From positions 1 to 13,212 of the forward strand of contig NZOF01000132.1 in the NCBI GenBank assembly GCA_002695185.1: 13,212 nucleotides of DNA, read 5' to 3'. The notes beneath the pieces were generated by a model. That model was not told the DNA's origin. It was given only the letters and a program-made list of their open reading frames with translations, and did not search any database. Positions 1 through 5,809 of this stretch are shown here, piece by piece (the stretch's first letter is position 1; each line of letters opens with the position of its first letter). Origin of the DNA: Erythrobacter sp. (GTDB taxonomy: Bacteria; Pseudomonadota; Alphaproteobacteria; Sphingomonadales; Sphingomonadaceae). A program made the translations under genes and the position numbers.

Positions 1-1
1 C

Positions 2-1009
2 GCCGCACCATCTGCGTTGGCGCCAGCGGCACCGCGCGCGACGGCACAGGCGGCGGCGCAATTGTCGTCGGGCGAGCCTGACTATGCCCGCGGACGTGTG
101 ATTGAGCTACCGCGCGAGCGAGCGGAAGCGCTGATGGCACAGCTGCGTGGAACTGCTTGGGAGATGACCGAAGCCGACGCCCGCGACGGCTGGAAGATGC
201 AGCTTCATTTCCGTCCTGACGGAGTGCTTGTCACCCAGTTTCTCAACGAGCGAGGGGAATTTGCTTCTTCCTCGGCCGAACGCTTGGTGCGCGGCGACGG
301 GACCGCGCCCGGGCAAGCCAATTCCGATGCGATCAGGGTGGATGAGCGGGGGTTGGAGACCCGTCGTGAGGGCCGGCTGGTTGAATTCGCTTTCTACCGT
401 CAGCCCATCGCGAGCCCAACCCTCGGCGGTCTGCGCCCATTTCCGTTCGTCCTCGTTGAAAATGGCCGCTTGCTTGTCGGCGAAAGCGGGCGTCACGGAT
501 ATATGAACCGGGAATTCCGCATGATCGGCGATGCCGCGGCAGCGCTGCCGGCGGGCTTGTCGGCGCCCGAGCGCCGTGCCGCGACCATTCCCGGTCCGCT
601 TGCCAACCGTTTCGGCTGGATCACGAGTGAGGTCCATGGCGAGGCGGAATGTACCGCTGACCTCCTGGTCCTGCCGGAGGGTGCCCCGGCACCGCGCGAT
701 ACCAATGAATTCAGCACCGCACGCAAGGCCCGGGCCTATCCACTCATTGGCACTATACTTATGCTGTCAGGCGAGCCGGACTGGCAGACCGGGATGAAGG
801 TGATGTTTGACGGAACACCGCGTGTTCTGCCCCGTGTCAGGGGCGATATGCACAGTGTCGCCTACTCTGATGGCATCCTTTCGCTGAACATCAGCCACGG
901 CGAGACCGTCACCGACAATCCGGCCTATGGTTACAGCGTGGACGATGTGGAGGTGCGCCATGAAGGCAGGACACAACACTTCACAGGCATGTCCTTCAAC
1001 CTGTGCTGA
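2..1009 (+). CDS. Hypothetical protein, 5' end cut by window
   Basis: The reading frame is open from the first bases of the window to a TGA at 1007-1009, so the true start is probably upstream. A TTG at 17 is the first conventional start codon in frame but has no ribosome binding site in view. The visible part opens with an Ala/Pro-rich, low-complexity stretch (to about base 80) that looks like a linker or the end of a signal region. The rest is rich in alternating hydrophobic/polar segments typical of beta structure, for example LHFRPDGVLVTQFL near 200-245 and DGILSLNISHGE near 870-905. Only two cysteines are seen: one in ECTADLL near 650 and one as the last residue. I do not recognise the family. 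The gene converges on the FecR-like gene (153 bp apart), so it is not part of that operon. A secreted or envelope protein is a guess based on the composition only. Confidence 0.7.
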   Translation, partial: AAPSALAPAAPRATAQAAAQLSSGEPDYARGRVIELPRERAEALMAQLRGTAWEMTEADARDGWKMQLHFRPDGVLVTQFLNERGEFASSSAERLVRGDGTAPGQANSDAIRVDERGLETRREGRLVEFAFYRQPIASPTLGGLRPFPFVLVENGRLLVGESGRHGYMNREFRMIGDAAAALPAGLSAPERRAATIPGPLANRFGWITSEVHGEAECTADLLVLPEGAPAPRDTNEFSTARKARAYPLIGTILMLSGEPDWQTGMKVMFDGTPRVLPRVRGDMHSVAYSDGILSLNISHGETVTDNPAYGYSVDDVEVRHEGRTQHFTGMSFNLC

Positions 1010-1162
1010 TTGCCATTGGCTGAGTCCCGGCACCGTGCAACGACCAGCCCGGACATCGGCCGGAAACATTGCCGGTTAACCGCTAGATTGCCACGCAGTC
1101 CATAATCGGCTGACCGCACCTTTTGGGAATTGCGCGTGTGGGCATCGCCAAGATTGAGTTTT
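1010..1162. other. Convergent intergenic region
   Basis: This 153-bp gap lies between two convergent genes, so both must terminate here or nearby. It contains a perfect 10-bp palindrome, CGGTTAACCG, at 1073-1082, but no hairpin followed by a T-tract on either strand. I see no gene in it. Confidence 0.5.
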
Positions 1163-2182
1163 CTAGCCAAGCAACACCACTCCGCCCGGCAGATGCCGCG
1201 CTTCCACCTCAAGCAGGCGCTCAAGCTGAACCACGGCAAGGTCGATCTGGTCGATATGGAAGACGCCCGTCACCGGCCAATCTGCCTTGGAATTGTCGGT
1301 CAGGACGAGCCTGCCTGGGTAATAGCGATTGATTTGCGGAATTGCCTCAGAGACGGTCGTGCCTCGCAGAACCAACAGGCCGCGCCTCCAGGCCAGGCGC
1401 ACGAACTCGTCCGCCTTCGCCTTCTGCACTTTTCCATAGGTGTCGAAGACGATCTCGTGACCAGACCGAAGAGGTTCCGAATAGGCGCCCCTGCTGATGG
1501 TGACGGTTCCTTCTACGCAGGTCACGCAGAGACTTCCGGCCATCATTTGCACATTGAAGGCCGCTTGGCTTGCCGACAAATGGGCTGTGCTAGCAAAGAC
1601 TTTGAAGGGCTGTTGCGCATTTGAAACCGATATGAATGCCTCGCCAGCAATCAGCTCGAGGCCATGGCCCCCCAGCGTTCGCGATGAACTCGAGCGCGAA
1701 TTGAGCTCTACCTCCACGCCCGCTACGGGCCGGAAGCTCTGCTGCTCCCCGGCTCCTGTTCGTCTGTCGGCCATCAGTTCTGCCAGTGATGGCCACAATG
1801 CGAGTGGAGGATTGACCACCATCAGACCGCCAGCGAGCGAGGCTGCAATTGCGCCTCCACCCAGAAAACTGCGTCGGCTCATGGCCGGATGCCGAGGCTT
1901 GGCGCCGAACGGAACCACATCCCCGCCGCTGTCTGCCGTGCGCTGTGCAGCCGTCCTTTCAAATGTCTCCGCTGCTGTCGGAAGCTCAAGATGGCGCATA
2001 TGGGAGCACAGATCCGATGCGGCGGCAAAGGCCCGCTCATGAGCGGTGCTCGCAGCGATCCAATGCTCGAAAGCGACGCGGTCGCTTTCGGCGAGTTGCC
2101 CCACTGTCAGGCGCACGACCCAATCGACCGCTTCCCTGTCGAGCGGATCGATGTCGCTTTCGAGGTCACCTCTTGAGGTCAT
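1163..2182 (-). CDS. FecR-family anti-sigma regulator
   Basis: This is the inner-membrane regulator of the neighbouring FecI-type sigma factor. It holds or activates the sigma factor in the cytoplasm in response to a periplasmic signal. The 339 residues show the family layout. An N-terminal cytoplasmic DUF4880-type domain (about 15-58) carries the WV..L..G....D...F..W...S..H..A pattern. A single membrane segment follows (about 104-124), then the FecR domain (about 150-245, with LNSRS, a GEAF-type step and a VEGTVTIS-like step). The C-terminal domain (about 265-337) is STN-like and contains a G..VSEAI..IN.YYPGR stretch. The membrane segment is preceded by SRRSFL at 102-107, a good twin-arginine motif; E. 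coli FecR is reported to use the Tat route. The gene lies 54 bp downstream of the sigma gene on the same strand. The Shine-Dalgarno sequence before the ATG at 2182 is weak. Length is normal for the family. Confidence 0.92.
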   Translation of the reverse strand: MTSRGDLESDIDPLDREAVDWVVRLTVGQLAESDRVAFEHWIAASTAHERAFAAASDLCSHMRHLELPTAAETFERTAAQRTADSGGDVVPFGAKPRHPAMSRRSFLGGGAIAASLAGGLMVVNPPLALWPSLAELMADRRTGAGEQQSFRPVAGVEVELNSRSSSSRTLGGHGLELIAGEAFISVSNAQQPFKVFASTAHLSASQAAFNVQMMAGSLCVTCVEGTVTISRGAYSEPLRSGHEIVFDTYGKVQKAKADEFVRLAWRRGLLVLRGTTVSEAIPQINRYYPGRLVLTDNSKADWPVTGVFHIDQIDLAVVQLERLLEVEARHLPGGVVLLG

Positions 2183-2236
2183 CGTGGCCCGCGAACTCCA
2201 GAATCCTGCTTGCTATCCGTCACAAAAATTCCTCTC

Positions 2237-2830
2237 TTATTTCCTAGAGTGCCGCACCCGCTGGCCAGCGAGAATATTTTTTCGACCGGTCCGTTCCGCG
2301 CAGTGCAGAATTGCAGACCGGATGTCCGATTGTATGGTGCGCACGCTCACGCCATATTCCTCCGCCAGCACTTCGGGACTGGTTTCACCGCGAAAACATT
2401 TGAAGAATGCCGTGCGCTGTCGTTCAGGCAATTCAGCCAGAGCAGCCATCATAAGTTCGACTTCCTCACGAGCGGCAATGACGCGGTCAGGCAGCGGTTG
2501 GTCGTCAGACAGCTCGTGAATATCAGCGAGGTTGCCATGCGAATTATGACGGGCCTCTCGCCTTAGGAGATGGCCGGCCGTGTTGAGTGCGGTGCGATAG
2601 ACATAAGCATCGGCATTGGCGATTGCTCCCAACTCCCCGCCCTGGTTGAGCCTTATCCAGGTCTCATTGAGAGCTTCGCTCGCCAGCTCTGCCGAACCGA
2701 GCCGCCGGGCCAGACGGCGCTTGAGATCGCTATAGCCGTCAACCAGCGAACGGCGCAGCGAGAGGCGCGTGCCGTCGGGCATCACCCGCTGCTCCCTCGC
2801 TTCTTGCTCTTGGTCCGCTCCATCTGGCAT
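2237..2830 (-). CDS. ECF RNA polymerase sigma factor, FecI type
   Basis: This sigma factor directs RNA polymerase to a small set of promoters once released by the FecR-like protein. The 197-residue protein has a sigma-70 region 2 (about 26-95: DLKRRLARRLGS, then SEALNETWIRL and DAYVYRTALNTA). Region 4 follows (about 122-180: LAELPERQRTAF, then a helix-turn-helix with AEEYGVSVRTIQSDI). This wording, with RL.RRLGS and the LPER..AF step, is that of FecI-like ECF factors. The ATG at 2830 directly follows the TAG of the upstream gene (TAGATG), which indicates translational coupling. A second ATG at 2782, 16 codons in, is preceded by GGGAG at a suitable distance and could be the true start. That would remove an acidic N-terminal extension outside region 2. 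Targets cannot be read from the sequence; the TPS operon at 5810 is the obvious candidate. Confidence 0.93.
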   Translation of the reverse strand: MPDGADQEQEAREQRVMPDGTRLSLRRSLVDGYSDLKRRLARRLGSAELASEALNETWIRLNQGGELGAIANADAYVYRTALNTAGHLLRREARHNSHGNLADIHELSDDQPLPDRVIAAREEVELMMAALAELPERQRTAFFKCFRGETSPEVLAEEYGVSVRTIQSDIRSAILHCAERTGRKNILAGQRVRHSRK

Positions 2831-3571
2831 CTAGCGCCCCGAAACATCGAAAATCAGCGGTTGCGGAAGATCGGGCGGCGGCGGGAGCGCAAGTTCCGCG
2901 CCATCGAGTGATTGCGCGATGCGTCTATCGAGCTCGGGCCTCCGGCTGCCTTTTACGATCTGGACATCGAACAGCGTGCCATCCGGCGAAATGCGTGTGG
3001 CCAAGCGCAGATCGGCGGCTTGTCCTCCCTCGATAATAGCGCTTTGCGCAACGTAGCTTCTGATGCGAACCGCCAGACGCCGTGCAAACTCTTCATTTCC
3101 ATGGCCGACACGCGTTTGTCCGATCATGCGCGGCGCGGTTACATGCATCATGTCGAGACTGAGCCGAGCGTGACCTGCATTCCGGCCTGTTTCTGTCCCG
3201 GGTGCTCTCGATCGGGCGCCGGCTTGGTTTGCTGGAACGATGATGACCGACCGGCCGCTGGTGAAACGCGCGACCAGCCCGCTGCCTTCCAGTAGCAGGT
3301 GCAAGGCTTCAGCTGGCGAAAATGTCCCTTGAACGGGATTGCTCATGTTTTGATCGGCCGCCGGCTCGCGCAAGAGTACGTCGATACCGCTGATCTCGGA
3401 GAATCGGGCCAAGGCGCTGTCCAGTGCAAGGACAGGGATATCGTAGCGCTGTCGATCCGAGCTTTGCGCGTGCGCGTCATGGGCGCAAAGCAGAAGAACA
3501 AGCGCAATCACGCAGGCCAATACCACGTCTGACCCGCGGCTGGGGACAAGGGCCAATGGGAGCCGCTTCAC
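2831..3571 (-). CDS. STN-domain periplasmic sensor with TonB-like C-terminus
   Basis: This is probably the periplasmic signal-receiving protein for the FecR-like regulator. The 246 residues open with a signal peptide (about 1-36, hydrophobic VVLACVIALVLLLCA, cleavage after AHA). An STN domain follows (about 43-113: YDIPVLALDSALARFSEISG, then NPVQGTFSPAEALHLLLEGSGL and RSVIIVP). This is the fold that TonB-dependent transducers use to talk to FecR proteins. After a loose linker comes a TonB_C-like domain (about 160-245), with an ATRISPDGTLFDVQIVKGS step and a P-rich ALPPPPDLPQPLIF end. No plug or beta-barrel is present, so it cannot be an outer-membrane receptor. The start is GTG at 3571, overlapping the TGA of the upstream tonB-like gene (GTGA). 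The stop abuts the sigma gene. The closest described analogue in layout is VreA of the P. aeruginosa PUMA3 system; this is inference from architecture and gene order. Confidence 0.85.
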   Translation of the reverse strand: MKRLPLALVPSRGSDVVLACVIALVLLLCAHDAHAQSSDRQRYDIPVLALDSALARFSEISGIDVLLREPAADQNMSNPVQGTFSPAEALHLLLEGSGLVARFTSGRSVIIVPANQAGARSRAPGTETGRNAGHARLSLDMMHVTAPRMIGQTRVGHGNEEFARRLAVRIRSYVAQSAIIEGGQAADLRLATRISPDGTLFDVQIVKGSRRPELDRRIAQSLDGAELALPPPPDLPQPLIFDVSGR

Positions 3572-4248
3572 TGGAGCGAGTATCCGATGGGAAGCGAAAC
3601 GCTCAAGGATTGGGGCCAGTGAGCGGGTGGTGAAGGCAAAGGCTGGGCTCGCAGCACCGCTGCAATCGCTTCTTCATCGAGAGCTGCCGAACCTGAACTG
3701 ATATCGACCCAGGCATCGAGCACATTGCCCGATCGATCCATGACGAACTGGATGTGGACAATCCCTTCCTCCCCCGCAGCGCGCGCGTCGGGTGGATAGC
3801 GTCGAAATCGCTCGATATGGCTGAGCAGACGGCTGCGGAAAGCTTGGATTTCCGCCCCGGACATTGCCGGGGCGCCGTCCTTGGGCGCCTCCATTCCGGT
3901 TCGACCATCGGCATCGGCATCACCGCCATCGCCGGGAGGTGGCGCGCCTAGCTGTTTCTCCTCTCCACTTTGACCATTGAGCGACGCACGGCCGGGCTCT
4001 TCCAGCGACAGCCTGTCCTCACTTCTTGACCGGCTTTCGTTGCCGTCGCCTTTGTCCGGTACTCCGCCATCCGGCAGCGGTTGTAGCTCAACGACAACCA
4101 GGGTTCCTTGCTTTCCCGCCCGCGAACTCGCGTCCGGCGAACCTGTATTGAGGTTTACCAGCAACGCGAAGCCTAGCGCGGCATGGATGGCCGTGGAAAT
4201 CGTCAGGGCCGAGATGCGCGAGGCAAGGGAAGGCGAGTTGTACGTCAT
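3568..4248 (-). CDS. TonB-family protein, first gene of regulatory operon
   Basis: This is a TonB-like protein anchored in the inner membrane with a periplasmic C-terminal domain that would contact an outer-membrane protein or the STN protein beside it. In the 226 residues there is one membrane segment (about 12-32, ISALTISTAIHAALGFALLV). A long acidic, Gly/Ser-rich linker follows (about 40-130). A good TonB_C domain ends the protein (about 136-224), with SHIERFRRYPPDA, IVHIQFVMDRSGNVLDAWV, SSG...LDEEA and QPLPSPP. The linker lacks the long Pro-Glu/Pro-Lys run of classical TonB, which the second TonB in this window (9902) has. It is the promoter-proximal gene of the minus-strand operon and overlaps the next gene by 4 bp. 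No ExbB/ExbD pair sits beside it, so it may borrow the pair at 7412-9603. Confidence 0.87.
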   Translation of the reverse strand: MTYNSPSLASRISALTISTAIHAALGFALLVNLNTGSPDASSRAGKQGTLVVVELQPLPDGGVPDKGDGNESRSRSEDRLSLEEPGRASLNGQSGEEKQLGAPPPGDGGDADADGRTGMEAPKDGAPAMSGAEIQAFRSRLLSHIERFRRYPPDARAAGEEGIVHIQFVMDRSGNVLDAWVDISSGSAALDEEAIAAVLRAQPLPSPPAHWPQSLSVSLPIGYSLQ

Positions 4249-4407
4249 CTATGCGACGCTGCCTTTGCCAACCGCGCGTGAACTCTTCGCGTCATGTGAC
4301 CAAGTCGGCTTACAAGCATGTCCGTTAAGGACGGGGGCAATAAAATTTTCTTCAAGCCACTGCGCTAAATCGAGCCCCGGCTCTCTTCTCCAATGAAGGG
4401 AGTGCAA
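4249..4407. promoter_or_regulatory. Divergent promoter region between tonB-like gene and AraC regulator
   Basis: These 159 bp must hold the promoters for the minus-strand signalling operon and for the + strand AraC gene. The region includes an A/T-rich patch (about 4340-4351, AATAAAATTTTC), a small hairpin GTCC-gttaa-GGAC at 4321-4334, and the dyad GAGCC-CC-GGCTC at 4372-4383, just upstream of the AraC start. The dyad is a candidate operator, for example for autoregulation. No convincing -35/-10 pair is visible. Confidence 0.45.
4396..4402 (+). promoter_or_regulatory. Ribosome binding site deciding the AraC start
   Basis: AAGGGAG lies 5 nt before the ATG at 4408. The earlier in-frame ATG at 4393 has only pyrimidine-rich sequence (CTCTCTTCTCC) in front of it. 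This favours 4408 as the real start. Confidence 0.6.
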
Positions 4408-5397
4408 ATGGACTGCGATCTGCCAGTCAGTAGCTATGGCCTGAAGCGCCGCCGCGCGGTCAGTTCGATGCCATGCGTCGAACCCGCAATGGGCGTCTCG
4501 CCGCAGCCTATATGCGCCCTCGCCGCCGAACTTCGGGATATGGCGCTGTTGGGCGGGTTTGTTCCGCAAGCGCACGGTATCAACGATCTGACAATCGAGC
4601 ATTTTTGCAGCCGGAAAAAGGCTTCGGTGGAGCACCGGATTCGGTCGGGACGCGGCATGCTTTTGTTTCCGCTTGTCGAGCCGCTTGTAATTGTCTCGCC
4701 GGGAAGCCGCTCGACCTGTCCGGTGGGCGCTGCCGTTCTGATAAGCCGGACAGGCACAGCCGGTATTCTGCACAAGGCGGACTCGCTGGGGCTTGCTATC
4801 GAACTGCCCATCGATCGCCTCAATGCGGAAATCAGCGCCGCTCTGGGCGAGGCCTATAAGCTTGGCTCGCTTACCATCATACTGGATGAGCTCGATGAAG
4901 TTCCGACCTTGGGCCTGGCACTTAAAGCGTTGCTGCGAGCCGCGCAAAATGCTCACAGCTCGCTCAAGAAGGAGACGCGAGTCTGTAGCGCCAGCCTTTT
5001 CTATCATGCACTCGCCCAGCTTGTAGTTGGGCGTGCGAAGGACAAAGCGGTGCTGCGGGTTCGTTCCGTAAGCGACGCAATGAGCATCATTCAGCGTGAT
5101 CCGGCTCGCGCGCTTGAGACAGAACAGCTTGCCGCGCTGGTGGGCGTCACCGCGCAAACCCTGCGCAAGGGCTTTCGCGCATCGCTGGGTTTGTCGGTGA
5201 AAGAATATATCCAATCGGTGCGATTGGAGCGGGCGCACGCATCGCTCTCGAGTGGCCGCGATTCGCGCACGATTTCGGAAGTCGCGAATGCGGCGGGCTT
5301 CGCAGGAGCTCCGGCATTCACGCGCGCTTATGTCAAACATTTTGGTGAGACGCCGTCTCGCACCCGCGCAGATGCGGTACGCGAGGCAGAATGCTAG
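4408..5397 (+). CDS. AraC-family transcriptional regulator
   Basis: A DNA-binding regulator of 329 residues when started at 4408. The C-terminal about 100 residues (218-318) are a typical AraC/XylS double helix-turn-helix. The first HTH is TEQLAALVGVTAQTLRKGF (about 238-257). The second runs about 287-312 and contains TISEVANAAGFAGAPAFTRA, followed by the family signature FGETPSRTR. The N-terminal about 200 residues resemble the cupin-like AraC-binding-like effector domain but are weakly conserved, and no ligand can be inferred. The gene sits between the signalling operon (divergent, 159 bp away) and the TPS/TonB operon (412 bp downstream, same strand). It may therefore control one or both. 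It is followed by a stable hairpin at 5440-5466. Confidence 0.9.
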   Translation: MDCDLPVSSYGLKRRRAVSSMPCVEPAMGVSPQPICALAAELRDMALLGGFVPQAHGINDLTIEHFCSRKKASVEHRIRSGRGMLLFPLVEPLVIVSPGSRSTCPVGAAVLISRTGTAGILHKADSLGLAIELPIDRLNAEISAALGEAYKLGSLTIILDELDEVPTLGLALKALLRAAQNAHSSLKKETRVCSASLFYHALAQLVVGRAKDKAVLRVRSVSDAMSIIQRDPARALETEQLAALVGVTAQTLRKGFRASLGLSVKEYIQSVRLERAHASLSSGRDSRTISEVANAAGFAGAPAFTRAYVKHFGETPSRTRADAVREAEC

Positions 5398-5439
5398 AAC
5401 GAACACGGCGGTAAGCCGTTAAAAAAGCGAAACCCTCCC

Positions 5440-5466
5440 GCCTGGCAGCAAATAAAGTTGCCGGGC
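5440..5466 (+). terminator. Stable hairpin after the AraC gene, possible terminator
   Basis: GCCTGGCAGC and GTTGCCGGGC pair over 10 positions (two G-T wobbles) around the loop AAATAAA, 43 bp after the AraC stop. The stem is strong, but it is followed by AAAATGCGTTTT rather than an immediate T-run. It is not a textbook rho-independent terminator and could instead be a 3'-end stabilising or processing structure. Confidence 0.4.
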
Positions 5467-5479
5467 AAAATGCGTTTTC

Positions 5480-5500
5480 TAAATATAAAATCAATATTTA
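5480..5500. promoter_or_regulatory. AT-rich dyad, candidate operator
   Basis: TAAATAT and ATATTTA form a perfect 7-bp inverted repeat separated by 7 bp, inside the AT island upstream of the TPS operon. The spacing suits a dimeric regulator. AT richness makes chance occurrence more likely, so the call is weak. Confidence 0.3.
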
Positions 5501-5680
5501 TCTCATTCTCTAAGATAATACAAAATATCAGACAGAACGATCAATTATTAGCAATGGCCAAGGAGTCAAACTGATTCTTTTCCGTTGTAATGCAAATGAC
5601 ATAGTCCTTGCACCTATGCGGTAAAAACGCATTCCACCTCCTGTTTCTGCTTGTTGATCTCTTTGCCGTTCTCATAAGAG

Positions 5681-5700
5681 CGTCCCCGTGAGCGGGGGTG
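5681..5700 (+). promoter_or_regulatory. Leader hairpin
   Basis: CCCCG-TGAG-CGGGG, extended outward by three more pairs (two of them wobbles), forms a compact hairpin with a 4-nt loop about 110 bp before the transporter start. It could be part of a structured mRNA leader. Confidence 0.4.
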
Positions 5701-5713
5701 CTGCAGTGCAGCA
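5699..5713. promoter_or_regulatory. 15-bp palindrome, candidate operator
   Basis: TGCTGCA-G-TGCAGCA is a perfect 7+1+7 palindrome. It abuts the hairpin at 5681-5700 and is followed three bases later by a smaller one, CGAGT-C-ACTCG, at 5716-5726. Odd-centred palindromes with no loop suit protein binding to DNA better than RNA folding. Confidence 0.35.
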
Positions 5714-5809
5714 AGCGAGTCACTCGAAGCATCTACTCCGCAATCGAGATCAGCGTCGCGCTGCCTGGGCTTCTTGGGTTCAGGCACCGTTCTTGACGGG
5801 GGAAGTGTT

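Larger units (their letters stand above)
5398..5809 (+). promoter_or_regulatory. Non-coding control region and leader of the TPS/TonB operon
   Basis: These 412 bp separate the AraC gene from the TPS transporter start at 5810, and I see no convincing gene. The first half (about 5467-5600) is a marked AT-rich island in GC-rich surroundings, as often seen at strong or silenced promoters. It includes TAAGATAATAC near 5512-5522, which could hold a -10 element, but no matching -35 is clear. The second half is GC-rich and carries three close dyads (5681-5700, 5699-5713, 5716-5726), suggesting a structured 5' leader or operator cluster. A 10-bp sequence, AATGCGTTTT at 5469-5478, recurs inverted as AAAACGCATT at 5624-5633. 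Confidence 0.55.

Noticed and set aside
1073..1082. Palindrome CGGTTAACCG as an operator
   Set aside because: It lies between two convergent genes, where an operator has no obvious promoter to act on; a 10-bp palindrome can occur by chance.
2183..2236. GTGACGGAT element with an upstream T-run, in the gap between sigma and FecR genes, as an autoregulatory ECF promoter
   Set aside because: I could not find a matching copy upstream of the tonB-like gene or the TPS operon, so there is no support for a shared sigma-dependent promoter motif.
4249..5406. Long minus-strand open frame (385 codons) opposite the AraC gene
   Set aside because: The translation is Cys/Arg-rich with no domain, while the + strand frame encodes a clear AraC protein with two helix-turn-helix motifs. 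It is an antisense shadow.
5405..5426. Hairpin ACGGC-GGTAA-GCCGT next to a run of A as a terminator
   Set aside because: On the + strand the stem is followed by A, not T. On the minus strand the T-run comes before the stem. Neither orientation fits a rho-independent terminator.
5774..5809. Upstream TTG start for the TPS transporter
   Set aside because: It would put 12 extra residues before an already complete signal peptide, and the GGGGGAAG site is placed for the TTG at 5810.
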